From Beta vulgaris subsp. vulgaris (taxonomy: Eukaryota; Streptophyta; Magnoliopsida; Caryophyllales; Amaranthaceae), in contig NC_079206.1 of NCBI RefSeq assembly GCF_026745355.1, positions 47,829,261 through 47,893,260 of the forward strand: a DNA stretch of 64,000 nt, written 5' to 3'. Below, piece by piece: positions 23,433 through 35,507 of the stretch. A program made the position numbers and the translations under genes. The number at the start of each line of letters is the position of its first letter. Position 1 is the first letter of the stretch. A model generated the notes under the pieces. That model saw nothing but the letters and a program-made list of their open reading frames with translations, did no database searches and had not been told where the DNA came from.

Positions 23433-25007
23433 CACTAGTGGAAAAAAAACCTTATATGTCACTTAGTAACAAATGTGGTTTTTGTAAAACCGCATCCTAA
23501 AAGCAACCAAAAAATGAGAGGGAAAATTGGCAGAAAAATCTGATGTGGTCCTCTTGTGGACCGCGTCAGATTAAGAAAATCTGATGCGGTCTATTAGACT
23601 GCATCATAAAATAAGTTATATTTTCACTCAAAACAAACGCCCAATTCTAACTAAGGCCCAGCCACATTATGTGCACCCAAATTAAGCCCTAAGTCGCCCA
23701 AATTCTACCCATCTTCCCTCTCTCTCATCCTATCACCCACAAAACCCTTTCCTTTCTTCTATCACTCTTCCCTCTCTCTCATCATTAACCCATGAGTTTC
23801 CTCTTCCCTCTCTCATCCTCTCACCACCGACGAGTTCACTTCGCCACCACTGACGAGTTCACTTTGCCACCACCCACGAGTCTACTTCACCACCACCGAC
23901 GAGTTCACTTCACCACCGACTATTTCAATTCACTTTCGACGAATCTTCTCAATCCCACCGACGAACTCAAGCCACCATCGACGAATTCAACCCACCTTCG
24001 ATGAATTCAAGCCACCATCGACGTATTCTGCCACCATCGATGAATTCAAGCCACCGACAACGAATTCAAGTCACCGACAAATTCCCTTCAGCAAATGCCC
24101 TACATTAGCGGCACACAAGAAATTGGGTTTGTTTGCGTTTTTTATGGGATTTAATTTTTAGATCTGATTTTAGGGGTTGTTTTGTTTTCGTTTATATTTT
24201 GTCGAAAATATTTTTCATCGAAAATATTGTTTATCTTTTTTTTACATTGTTAAGAGGTTAATTTTTCGTTTTTTCGTTTAAATCTGGTTTATCCACGAAA
24301 ATATTTGTCGATCTGGTTTATCATCGAAAATATTTTTCGTTTATCTTTTTGTTTAGATCTGGTTTATCTTTTTGTTTAGATCTTTTCGTTTGGCCGTTCA
24401 TATATTGTTTATGTAATCTGTAGATTTTGTGATTTTTGTTATCTATGTTCTTTTGCTATTTATTTTCAGTATTAGAAGTGTTTTATGGCTTTTATGGATG
24501 AAAATTTGTATATATGTTCAAATTTGAGTATAGTTTTTTTTTTGGTTAAAATTTTTTATTACAGTTGATAATTTGTGTATGCTAGAATTTGTTAAGAAAT
24601 TTTGGATTGTTAGAATATATTAGAATTTGTATACATGTTAAAATGTTTTAGAATCTGATAATTTGTATATTTTAGAATTGGTATATTATTTAGGGTTGTA
24701 TTCTATGCAAGGTGAGGCATGAAATTTAAAAAATCAAAATGTATTGCAGACCTGCAACTTGCAGGTTTGCTAATTTTTTTTTTAAAAAAGCTAAAAATCT
24801 GATGCGGCTTTTAGGTAAAAATCGCATCAGTAAATGTTATTAACTGCTGCGGTTTTCACCTAAAACTGCATCAGATTATCATAAACTGATCCGGTCTTAC
24901 CGGATCAGTAAATGAATGAGATTTGCTGCGAGCCCATCTGATGCGGACCAAAACCGCAAGAGTAAGCCCGATTTTGACCGCATCAGATGGGCTCTTTTCC
25001 ACTAGTG
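23433..25007. mobile_element. Non-autonomous CACTA transposon (CACTA-1)
   Basis: The ends are CACTAGTGGAAAAAA and TTTTCCACTAGTG, flanked by a perfect 3-bp duplication ACC (23430-23432, 25008-25010). Subterminal copies of TCTGATGCGG and its complement cluster within about 230 bp of both ends, the usual transposase-binding layout of En/Spm elements. No transposase frame is present. The interior holds a minisatellite and T-rich DNA resembling a plant leader or intron. Confidence 0.92.
23820..24075 (+). repeat. CACCACCGACGAGTTCACTT minisatellite inside CACTA-1
   Basis: About ten imperfect units of 20-27 bp built on CCACCGACGAATTCA. One 70-codon plus-strand frame (23792-24004) crosses it and gives His/Pro/Ser-rich repeats. 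This looks like repeat translation rather than a gene. Confidence 0.8.
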
Positions 25008-25428
25008 ACCCAATCAACTCATATAATTGTCAAACACATAAACTTGCCAATAAAAAGATTCAATCAAATCAAATTTAGATCCAATCAACTAAAAAAATTC
25101 GTAATCAAGAACTTAAAAAAAATTAATACCACAGACTGTAAAAAAAAGGCATTCTCATTACAAAGACAACTCATATACAAAATTAATCACAAATAAAACC
25201 CCAAAAAAATTTCAGTTTTTCCATTACTTGAATATGCAATTTTATCACTTATAGTTATTTTAAAAATGTTTTGAGATACTATTTGTAAGTATTTAAATAC
25301 TTCTTATTCACTAAATAAAGGTGAACGTAGATACGTATTTTCATCATTCTATTTTTCATTTCTTTTTATACCGAGTAATAGTTACGCCTAAAATGTCACC
25401 ACACGCATCACGTGTAGAAAAAGCTAGT

Positions 25429-25950
25429 ATATATAAAAGCAAACAAGTAATCCTCTGTCAAAGCATGTGATCATATTTATGCATTCTAGAGATATATGAT
25501 CGCGAAGATATGATCTTGTTGAACAATATCAAACAACTAGTGTATTTGTCTACCTAATCGTGCTTTACTTGTATTACGGGGTTTTGCATTGCTTGTTGTA
25601 GAATTAGGCAACTTGTATTGGCAAGTGTTTGATGTTGCCCTCGGAAGTGTTAAAAGTGGGCGTCACACCCTATATGCGATGTTGAGATCCAACTGCTCCT
25701 TTTTTAAGTTTCTTGACTTTCTTGCGGCATTTGGCTGGCAGTGTACCGGAACCCATGTGAAATCTCCCTCAAGATCAATAAAGACATCATTCTTTGTCCA
25801 AGACAATAAGGGGCCTAACAACGTAGACATTGACTGTTTTAATGTTTCCTTAAAATTTTACTCTATGATTACAATTGACGCAAGTGGCCTGGTAAATGGT
25901 AATCGTAAATATTGGAGTAACAATCTAGCCGTTCCCAACCGACAACAATT
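25429..25950. other. Unassigned stretch
   Basis: One open frame (25589-25999, plus) covers most of it, but I recognise no family in it and it runs into the adjoining hAT-like element. I do not call it a gene. Confidence 0.35.
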
Positions 25951-26567
25951 TAGAGATGGCCATTGGTGCGGATTGGACGGTCTGGTTTGTGGGTCCTAGT
26001 GGGGCGAGTTGAGATTTCACGGTTCAGGATTGGACCGTGAAATTCACGATTTGGGTAGGCTAGTCCACGAACAGAAAAATCTTAGCCCACATCGGTCTGT
26101 TACCGATTTTCACAGTTCGAAAAGTGGTTATGGCGATTCGTGGGCCTAGCGTGCTAGCGGGCCGGCATGGAATTTTTTTTCAAACTTATATAATCATTTA
26201 TTATTGTTACATAAAATTTTTAATATTAATCAAAATATATAAAATTATTAATATTAATGAATAATTTTATTATTTTTGAATTTGATTGAATTATAATATA
26301 TACAATTTGATTAAAATATATACAATTTGGTTGAATAATTACTTGGGCTGGGTTGGTCCGGTTCATGGGTTGGGCTAGATCGCTTTCGTGGACCGAGCTG
26401 CGCGGTTTTAGTAGCGGGCTTTCGTGGGCTGAGCTTAAAAAATCTTCCCCACGATCCACCCACCAATTTTACGATTCCAGCTGGGATGGACCGAGATTTT
26501 CGCGGCTCATCCCACACGGTCCAAGAGGCGGGTTGGGCTGAATTGGCCCGCAATATTGGCATCTCTA
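25951..26567. mobile_element. hAT-like non-autonomous element
   Basis: TAGAGATGGCCATTGGTGCGG at the left matches TAGAGATGCCAATATTGCGGG read inward from the right. The interior is rich in GGGC/GCCC words (GGGCTGG, GGGCCGGC), as in other hAT-type MITEs of this window. A clear 8-bp duplication was not found, so the limits rest on the terminal repeats. Confidence 0.65.
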
Positions 26568-26687
26568 GGCAACATGTAAGAAAATAATACCCATGAGAGA
26601 AGTTTGAGTGGAAGTAAATATTGACGTAAGCAGCTTATTTGGCTAAGTTATATGGGAAGATATCCAATATTTACTATCGAATTTCAT

Positions 26688-26715
26688 ATGTATATATATA
26701 CATATATATATATAA

Positions 26716-26798
<83 letters not shown>

Positions 26799-26939
26799 TA
26801 CATAATATCATATATATACATATATATATATATACATATATACATATATATCATTATATACATATATATATATATATATTATATACTATATACATATATA
26901 CATATATATACATATATATATATATATACATATATATAC

Positions 26940-26992
<53 letters not shown>

Positions 26993-27043
26993 TATACATA
27001 TATATGTATGTATATATATATGTATGTATATATATGTACATAC
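26688..27043. repeat. TA/TATACATA compound microsatellite
   Basis: About 355 bp of TA repeats with regular TACATATATA interruptions. Long Tyr-Ile frames across it are artefacts of the repeat. Confidence 0.97.
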
Positions 27044-28289
27044 GTTATCGCCGTTTCTATTTTTGGTAACATATTACATCTAGTTTCTTCTCTTTTTACA
27101 CCCATGTCATCTACTTTTTAATATTCTAACCCAATTTTTAATTTCTCTCTTTTCAATTTCTCTTTCCACATTTTTAGCTTATCTCTCATACTTTTACACT
27201 TTCTCCTCGGTTCTCCCCAAAATAAAGTGTGAAAATTAATTTGAAACGAAGCTAGTATTTGTGAGTTGTTACTCTATATACCAAATAGATAATTAAATAT
27301 ACTTTTTTGATTTCCTAAAGATCTTCCTTGTTACTGTTCCTACAGATACTAAGTAGGATCCATTTATGTGGGGTATGAGGTGGGTAAAGTAGGAGAGAGA
27401 ATGGGATTAAGATAAATAAATAAATACAAAGGGGTTAAAGTAGGAGAGAGAAAGGGGGTAAAATTGAATTAATAATGTAATGGTGGACATATGATTGGGA
27501 CATGAGAGGGTAAAAAGGGGAAACAAATTTCCAAATAAGGAATAAAGTAAAAGAGGAAAGATCTTTTGAAAACGCACTTAAACGAAAAGAGGGAAAACCT
27601 TTAGGAAACAGAGGGAATACAAGATTGGATGATACAAAGTTAAAGATCAACTTATATTTCTGGTGGCGTATAAGTAATAAAGACAAACATTTTGGATCGA
27701 CACACCATCATGAAATAGATTAGCAGTATAATAACGTTTGGAAACTATGACACATTCTTAACGGTTCGAGCCCAAATTTTAGTTTATATATTTTTCTAAA
27801 TAATGATCACATGATTTATTGTTGATTAATAGACATGTGACAAAATTTTAATACCAAAAGGAGGGTTTCACGTGACGAAGAGATACTATTCTACACACCT
27901 CTTAATATATGTGTATAGATGTTTTCTTTTTTATGTACTTTTCTGTGTGAACGTGTCTTTGTAAGGCTAGCCACACAAGAAAGAACAATGTGGCAACGCA
28001 TATCAGTTCCATCAGATTATTTTTAAAAAAGGTCATATTTCATTCGTTTTTCATTAGAGTTGGAAATTTATCAACCCAAATTTTCCCAAAAATGTGGAGT
28101 ATGATGTAAGAAATGTCCATTTTAAGTTGACACATGTGCACAAACCCTACCAACACACATTGTTTTCCCTGATGAACCCTTATATGCTTTATGTATGGGA
28201 TGGTGACGTTAGAGGCATCACCTAAACCGTAATAAAACACAAAAAGTGTATTACTAAACTTTAAAAAGATAACTAAAACACTAATAAAT
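27044..28289. other. AT-rich stretch with no recognised gene
   Basis: No supported coding region. A 67-codon minus-strand frame at 28040-28240 includes HQGKQCVLVGFVH, faintly like the third RRM of plant RBP45/47 proteins, but too short and weak to call. Confidence 0.35.
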
Positions 28290-29224
28290 ACACGGGGTTA
28301 CTAATACACAATAAATTTGAGGTTACTCTTCTAAACAAATGTTGTTACTTTTATAAACAAAAGGAGATACTAATGACTTTACTCTTTTGAACGAATAGTG
28401 TTACTCGTATGAATAAATGTAATTACTTTGAAGGATAAGGTAAAACTTAACATTGAAAGGGAGTTACTTATATAAACAAATGGAGTTATTTTTTTAGCAA
28501 AACGGAATACTAATCAGTTTATTTTTGTAGATGTCAGGGATTATACGTATTAATAAACATTGTTACTTTAGTGAACGATTGAACTTACTCGTACGATTTA
28601 ACGTGGTCGTTCCATGATCAAATGTGGTTACTCGAATGAATAAATGTGTTTACTTTTGTGAACAATTATATTACTCGTATGATAAAATGAGTTAGTACAA
28701 TGATTAAATGAGGTTACTTTAATGAACAAATGAGGTTTCTTTTATCAGTAAATGGGGTTTCCCCCATGATTAAGTGAGATTACTCATATTATTAAGTTTA
28801 CTCCAAAAAATAAATGAGATTATTCATATAATATTTATAAGGTTACACATAACAATAAATTAAAGGGGGTCACACTCTTATAAACAAATGGGTCGGGGTT
28901 ACTTTTATAAACAGAAGGGGATAGTAATGAGTCTATTGTGGACGAATGAGGCTACGCGTATTAAATATCTGGTTACCTAGACGGATGAGATCATTCTAAC
29001 TATAAAAGGGGTTACTCTTATAAAAAATATTAGGATTACTTTTATAACAAAATGGGATTCTAATCAGTTTACTCTTATGAAAGAATGAGATTATTTGTAT
29101 GAATGCAGTTACTATTGTGAACAATTGGAGTTACTCGTATGATTAGAATTTATATGGGTTATTGTATAAAATTAAACGAGGTTACTTGTATGATTAAATG
29201 AGGTTACTCGTATGATAAAATGAG
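28290..29224. repeat. Degenerate 22-bp tandem array
   Basis: Roughly 40 imperfect units near GAGGTTACTCGTATGAATAAAT follow each other for about 930 bp. Consecutive units of exactly 22 bp can be read, for example GAGGTTACTTTAATGAACAAAT then GAGGTTTCTTTTATCAGTAAAT. Units are strongly diverged. The array stops where LINE-C begins. Confidence 0.75.
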
Positions 29225-29589
29225 TATGGACTAATTGTGGAACAGAAGATTGAATATGAATGGAGGCCTATCCGATCCTTTGCTCGAAATGTTCAAGATA
29301 CAGACATGTTGTGAGGATTGTAGGAAGGAAATTGGCAAGAGGGTTTAGGTGCAAAACATCCAGTAGACAAGGATGGTTTTACTACTTTTACTAACAGGAG
29401 GGTGCATATGGAAGTTAGAGAACACGAGGTAACTATCAACAACTCTTTTAATGTATTGCAATCTGAAGAAGTTGCACCTGCTCAGGCTGGTCTGCTAGAC
29501 AATGGTGAAGGTGGAAAAGAAGATGGAGCTGAAAGTGGTGATGACGGGAAAGGGGTAGCGCTCCCTATCCTCAGTGGATAACTTACTAG

Positions 29590-32500
29590 CATGGAACATA
29601 AGAATTTTAAACAGTAGAGCTAAGCAAAATGAGGTGAGAACTTTTATAAGTTCTCACAGTATGAAGTTGTTTAGCCTCTTAGAAATAAGGGTTAAAACCC
29701 CTAATATTCGTAATGTGTATATGAATTTATGCCCTGGATGATGCTTTACTCATAACAATAGTTGTCACACAAATGATAAGATAATGGTGGGTTGGTGTCC
29801 CAATTCATTTATTGTGAACATTGCTTGAGTTAATAGTCAATTTATCCATTGTAATGTTCAACCTAGAAATAGGATGAAATTTACTTGTACCTTCATTTAT
29901 GGTTATAATGATCGACATGGTAAAATGGAGTTGTGGAGTTGTTTAAGAGAAATTGCAGATAAAATGGGGACACCTTGTATTCTCTTAGGGGATTTTAATG
30001 CTTTAAGTGATGTTGAGGATAGGGTGGGGGCTACAGTGAGATATGCAGAAATAGCTCCTATGTTAGAATGCCTGAAATTCTACAAGTTGTTTGATGTGAA
30101 GGCAAATAGGAGACACTTTACGTGGAATAATAAACAGGAGGGTGACCAAAGAGCTCTCTCTTGCATAGATAGAGTTTTGTCTAATGGTGAATGGTTAGAT
30201 ACCTATGATATGACTGAGGTGGTGAACCTGCCAAAGGGCAATTTTAACCATTCCCCCATGATTGTGTGTGCTTATAATGAGGTCAGTCAAAAAGACCATT
30301 TAAATTTCACAATATATGGTGTAACCATCCTACACTTATACCTATTGTGAAAGAAGAATGGAGGAAGGGTATTGGTGGTTGTGCAATGTACAAAGTGCAT
30401 ATGAAATTGAATCTGGTGAAGCAGGCCCTAAAACACATGAATCGAACTAGGTTTGGTGATGTGGATAGTGTTGTTATTAGGGCTAGGGAGGCTTTAACCA
30501 TTGTACAGGTTGCTATGCATGAGTCTCCTGACAATGGTGATTTCGCTACCAGAGAGAAAAGGGCTCCAGCTGATTAGAGAAGAGCTCAACATAATCAGAT
30601 TACATTTTTGAAACAGATTTAAAAATGACATGGCCGAGGGATGGTGATGAAAACACCAAAGGTTTCTTCTAGGATCTAAAAGCTCGCATAAGCTAAAACA
30701 AGATTCATTATATTCGTACCATGGATGGGAGATAGGTTAATGAGAAGTGTAGGGTAGAGTCAGCATTCTTAGATTTTTACAAAGACTTATTTGCTTACAC
30801 TGAATAAAAACAAACAACTCTTCCTACTTTGATTGACAGGGCTAAAAAGTTATGTAATAGTCACATATAGCTGCTAAATGAAAACTTCACTAGGGAGGAT
30901 GTGAGGAGGGTCATACTCAGTATACCTGATGATAAAGCCTATGGGGCTGATGGCTTTAATAGCAAGTTATATAAACACTGCTGGGAAGTAGTTGGGGAGG
31001 ATGTAACAAATGCAATCCTTGACTTTTTCTAAACTGGTCAACTGCTGAAGGTCATCAATGTCACTACTCTTACACTGGTGCCTAAGGTGTCTTGTCCAAA
31101 AAATGTAGCTGATTTGAGGCCTATTTCCTGATGTTCCATCCTTTACAAATGCATTACAAAATTGATGAGTAAGCAGTTCAAAAAAATCCTTCCAGATGTG
31201 ATCTCACATAGTCAAGATGCTTTTGTAGCTGGAAGAAGCATCCTAAATAACATCCTCATTTGTCAAGATCTTGTTCCAATGTATAGCAAGAAGCAAAGTA
31301 GAGCTAGTTGTCTGATGAAACTAGGCTTAAGGAAGGTGTATGATACTGTTAATTGTAATTTCATTCAAAAAATGATGAAGGGATTGGATTTCCGAAAAAA
31401 ATTGATTTGGTGATGATTTGTGTGAGGTCTTCCAGATTTTCTATCATGCTAAATGGGACCCCTACTGTTTCTTTGGATCTCATAGAGGGCTTAGACAGGG
31501 TGACCCTATGTCACCCCTGTTATTTTCCCTATGCATTGACTACTTAGATAGAATTCTAAGTTACATTGGTGATCAGGAGAGTTTCAAGTACCATACAAGA
31601 TGTATAAAGTTGAAGCTTGTGCATCTCTACTTTGCTGATGACTTGCTTGTCTTCTACAATGGAGTTTTTAGATCCATCTACACAATGTTGTAGGATTTTC
31701 AGATATTTTCTAATGCCTCAAGGTTAGAAGGAAACAAGGGAAAATCTGAAGCCTTCTTTAATTTGCTGGCATGTCTCTAACTGAAATTTCTAAAGTCACT
31801 GATGTTAGTGGGTTCAAAGCTGGTATTATGCCATTCAAGTATTTGGGAGTTCCTATCTCCACCACTAAACTAAAAGCCAAAGGTTGTCAAGCTTTAGTTG
31901 ATAAAATGGTGAAAAGAATCAGAATCTAGAGCTCCATATATATATAAATGAGCATCCATATATATTGGGGGAAAGTGTTTATTATCCCTAAGAGTGTTAT
32001 AACTAAGGTGAATTTTATCTGTAGGTGCTTTCTTTAGACTGGTACCCATAATGATATCAACCAAGTGCCATAGTTTGGGAGACTATCTGTCACCCAAAGA
32101 AAAAAAAGGGGATTGGGCTTTAGAAATATCGAAAAATTGAATATTGCTGCTATTTGCGAGCTTGCTTGGCATATTGCTCAGGACAAAGAGAATATGTGGG
32201 TTAATAGTGTGTATATCAAAGGGGATAACTAGAGTCATTACAATGCTCTTAGCACTGCTAGTTGAGCATGGAAGGTGGTGTGTAAGGCTAAGACAACTGT
32301 TAGCCACCAATTATCGGGTGACAACTGGTTGCAGAGTGATACTTTTAGTAATAAACACCGGTACAACAATGCCCTGATCAAGTGCAGGCTCCCTGGAGCA
32401 AGCTTGTTTAGAATAGATACACTTTGCCCAAGCCTAGGTTTATAATGTGGCTTGCAATTCAGAACAGGTTGAAGACTAAAACTCGCATGAAACAGATGGG

Positions 32501-32783
32501 ACTAAGTAGTGATGATAGATGTTGCTTATGCCTAGATCAAACTAAGGACATTCATCACCTTTTCTTTGAGAGTATCTTTAGTAACAGGTGTGTGCAGGAG
32601 ATTATGGATTAGCTTGGGTTCAGTTGGAATGGTAGACACATCACTCACTTGGGAAGATGGTTCCATGACAGGTTCACTAGTACAAGGTTTAAGAGGAAGG
32701 TTGGGATAGTTGTTGATGTGGCTACTATTACATGATATGGAGAAATAGGAATACTTCATACTGGGAGAATACTGTGAATACAA
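29590..32783 (+). pseudogene. LINE-C ORF2, endonuclease and reverse transcriptase (broken)
   Basis: The longest intact part is the endonuclease (29874-30350) with LLGDFNALSDVEDRVG and RHFTWNNKQEGDQRA. The catalytic Asp-His motif reads FNHSP where FDHSP or SDHSP is normal, so Asp has become Asn. RT survives as DDKAYGADGFNSKLY (about 30930), DVISHSQDAFVAGRSI (about 31195), SHRGLRQGDPMSPLLF (about 31480) and LYFADDLLVFY (about 31630), with stops and frameshifts between. The C-terminal knuckle CCLCLDQTKDIHHLFF lies at about 32520-32570. Confidence 0.82.
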
Positions 32784-32788
32784 TTGAC

Positions 32789-33158
32789 TAGAGGTGGTTA
32801 TGGGATGGGACGCCACGCGGGCCGGCCTAGTATGAGCTCACTCAAGGCCCGGCCCAGCCCATTGTCCGTTACGTGGGCCGCAGGCCTGTCACAGTTAAGA
32901 AATTCTATTTCAGGCCCGCAGTGGCAGGAGCCCGTGTGGGCCGACCCGCAAACGCTCCTTTCCTTTGTTTTTTAGCTTAAAACTATGAAAGATACAAAAA
33001 AAAAAACAACATAAAACATGGGCCAAGCCCGCAGGAAGCACGAGCCCGACCCGCGTGTCCGTGTACAACTTTTGAAAATTTCAATCCCAGCCCGGCCCGC
33101 CATTTACCCAGGCCCGCGAGTCGAGCCCGTGAACAGGCCCGGCCCATGCCCACCTTTA
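32789..33158. mobile_element. hAT-like MITE in LINE-C
   Basis: A perfect 8-bp duplication CAATTGAC (32781-32788, 33159-33166) flanks 370 bp with terminal repeats TAGAGGTGGTTATGGG and, inverted, TAAAGGTGGGCATGGG. The ends are rich in GGGCCGGCC and GCCCGGCCC words. An 8-bp duplication is characteristic of the hAT superfamily. No coding capacity. Confidence 0.92.
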
Positions 33159-33356
33159 CAATTGACCATACTATAAAGAGCATTAATTATACTATTAAAC
33201 ATAGGATTACTCAGCTTCTTAGCGCCAAAGTAAAGCTGTATGAGCAAAGGTGGATTGAAAACTTGTAATTCTCTGGGTGTGTCCAGGTTGTTGGAGCTAG
33301 CTATGGCTAGTGTCCTATTGGTGTATGGTTATTATTACATAATTATAAAAAAAAAA

Positions 33357-33974
33357 TGACAAAACCAAATGGTTTCGTTGTTTTGTTTTTTGAAAAGTTT
33401 AATGGAGATTAGAGTATTCTGTGTAATAATAAAGAGGTAATCAAAAAAAGAGGGAGGATCATGGGGGGCAAAAGATATAGAAGAAGTTGATGTTGAAAAG
33501 GAGAGGGAGAAGAAAAAGAAATGGTATAAAGGTGAGAAAAGTGAATGAAAAAAAGGATATGGTGTGCAATACACAATTCAAATGGGAGAAAAAAATTGGA
33601 CAAACGCTGCAGCCTGCAACTTTGACATTTGGTCGAATTTTGGCCAAATTGTGACTTTTTAAAAAAAGAAGTTTTAAAAGGTACTATATCACAAAAACTA
33701 GCATAAAAGGTGCTATTTTATGACAAAAAAAAAAAAAACATAAAAGATGTTATCTCAACAAAAAAAAAAAAAATTATTATCACTGCTAAATTTCATTTAT
33801 TTACGAATAATTTCAATTTTGGTGATACACTTCCGATAATAATATAATGTACTTCTCATGATCTATATCCAATTTTTTTGCAGCTAAGCAGCTAGTCAAC
33901 TACTCCCTCGGTTTCTTTTTAATGGTTACATTTAATTTTTGAATCTATTTACAATTTATGTTTAACCATCATAT
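33357..33974. other. AT-rich stretch, no gene recognised
   Basis: Poly(A) runs and simple sequence. CTCCCTCGGTTTCTTTTT at about 33903 resembles one end of a Stowaway-type MITE but I could not find its partner. Confidence 0.35.
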
Positions 33975-34636
33975 TCATATTATATACTCCAAGGGGTAGC
34001 TATGGTGTCCCCTATAAAAAGACTTATATACCCTTAATCCCACCAAAAATAATAAAGAACAGATTTTCTTAATTTTTTCCTTATTTACAAATATAGATAA
34101 TAAGGAAAGTTCTACATTAGAGAAATACACATAATATAAACTGATAACTAAATCAATTTTCAAATAATATAAAAGCTAAGATTTACAAAGATTCTTAATC
34201 CATCTAAACTCTTAGTTGCGATAAAAATTATTTCAAACATGCATTAATAAACCATAAAAAAATTAATAAAATTAGAGAATATTTATTTTTTGGGGCTCAC
34301 AATCAGTTGGGATAGTAAATAATTAAAGAGATAAACATACATCATCAAATAATATTAATTTGTAATTTATTTTTTTATTGACGCACTACTCACCATAGTA
34401 TGCCTAAAATCCTCAATTAACTAGTGAAATTAAATTGAACTATACTCATAAAATACGCCTATAAAATATATATTTTAAAACAGATAAAAAAACATAAACT
34501 AGATTTTTTTTATCCACTCACCAATTCACTTGCAACATACAAAACATAACCTAGATCATTGTTTAAAAGGAGAGTTATTAGATCTACCAAATACAATGTA
34601 ACAATATCCTAGCTCGACAGATTCCTTTATGAAAAC

Positions 34637-34840
34637 CAAGGACCCTTTAGTCCAATGGTATGGCTTCCTATCTCCCACATGGGAGAGCAAGGTTCAAATC
34701 TTGGTGGAAGCATAATTTCAATATTGTTGGAGGGAGGGGTTGGGGCTTCTTGGGCCTCTCGATGAGTGGCCCTGTGCGACGGCAGCCCAGAGGAAGTTCA
34801 TTTTACCATGGGTTCCCGAAAGGGAGCCACCCAAAAAAAT
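34637..34840 (+). mobile_element. tRNA-derived SINE
   Basis: An A box TAGTCCAATGG (34648-34658) and a B box GGTTCAAATCT (34691-34701) give an internal RNA polymerase III promoter. The 3' end is a short A run (34833-34839). The flanks share ATTCCTTT (34621-34628, 34841-34848), extending with one indel to GAAAAC, so the duplication is about 16 bp. Confidence 0.82.
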
Positions 34841-34926
34841 ATTCCTTTCTAGAAAACATTACTCTTTATACTAGAGCAATACAAATAAAAAATAATAAAG
34901 CTCATCATTATCCACCATAAATATTA

Positions 34927-35177
34927 CTCCCTCTGTTTTTTATCTTTATCACTTGAAATCTCGGCACTATTCATACTTAGAGAGAATCTTCTCGATTTAT
35001 TTCAATTTATATGAAAAAAATATAGTCATGTGTGGTCTTGTTTGATTCGTCTCAATTAGTACATTATTAATATCGTTATAATTTTTACTAATATATAATG
35101 AAAGATATTAAAGCTCAAAGAGGTGTATTGGGAGACGCGGTATAAGAAAATGAAAATGATAAATAAAGAGAGGGAGT
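34927..35177. mobile_element. Stowaway MITE (Tc1/mariner type)
   Basis: The ends are CTCCCTCTGTTTTTTATC and, inverted, CTCCCTCTCTTTATTTATC, with TA duplications at 34925-34926 and 35178-35179. Non-coding, 251 bp. Confidence 0.88.
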
Positions 35178-35507
35178 ACACTCTTAAGTTAGTTTTTAAC
35201 ATTTTTTGATGTTACTATTAATATTTATATGTTGTCGCATGCACCGTGTGCATATAGTCATATTACATCTTATTTGATTTATTTCGATATCCACTTTTGT
35301 AATATCAATTTTTATAATTTTTTAAAAATACAAATTTAGAAATATATAATGGTGAAACATCTACATTGACAACCTTAGAAAAGTAAAGTATAACTAGTAA
35401 AAATAATGGAGGGAATACATATAAAAATAAAAATAAAAATTAATTACGAAACATAATAGTGAAAGTTGGGTCTTTGGCTCTTTCCAAGCATCAAAAGACG
35501 GTAGGAT

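Larger units (their letters stand above)
23293..25428 (+). mobile_element. Non-autonomous Helitron C, carrying a CACTA insertion
   Basis: The 5' signature GATATAAGCCAAGGGGGAGC follows TCTAGTGT directly, so its first bases overlap the last bases of Helitron B. The 3' end is CTAGT (25424-25428), with hairpin ACACGC/ACGTGT and loop ATC upstream (about 25401-25416), the same fold as in B. Without the 1.6-kb CACTA insertion it is about 560 bp, close to B in length. Confidence 0.65.
29225..33356 (+). mobile_element. Degenerate LINE, 5'-truncated in ORF1 (LINE-C)
   Basis: It begins inside ORF1 at the zinc-knuckle region (IEYEWRPIR, about 29248), continues through ORF2 endonuclease, RT and C-terminal knuckle, and ends in a 10-A run (33347-33356). 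It is the same general type as LINE-A but older: nearly every domain has stops. A 370-bp hAT element is inserted near its 3' end. I found no target duplication. Confidence 0.85.
33975..35258 (+). mobile_element. Non-autonomous Helitron D with nested SINE and Stowaway
   Basis: The 5' part TCATATTATATACTCCAAGG then GGTAGCTATGGTGTCCCC repeats the signature of Helitrons A-C. At the 3' side a hairpin ATGCAC/GTGCAT (35239-35253, loop CGT) is followed by ATAGT where CTAGT would be expected, a one-base departure. Without the nested SINE and MITE it is about 0.8 kb. Confidence 0.5.

Noticed and set aside
25589..25999. A 136-codon plus-strand frame
   Set aside because: No family recognised, no promoter or splice context, and it crosses the left end of a hAT-like element at 25951.
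28040..28240. Minus-strand frame with GKQCVLVGFVH, faintly like an RRM of RBP45/47 proteins
   Set aside because: Only about a dozen positions are suggestive, the RNP motifs are not clear, and there are no neighbouring exons. Chance resemblance is more likely.
33903..33960. Single Stowaway-like end CTCCCTCGGTTTCTTTTT
   Set aside because: No inverted partner or TA duplication was found on the other side, so no element is called.
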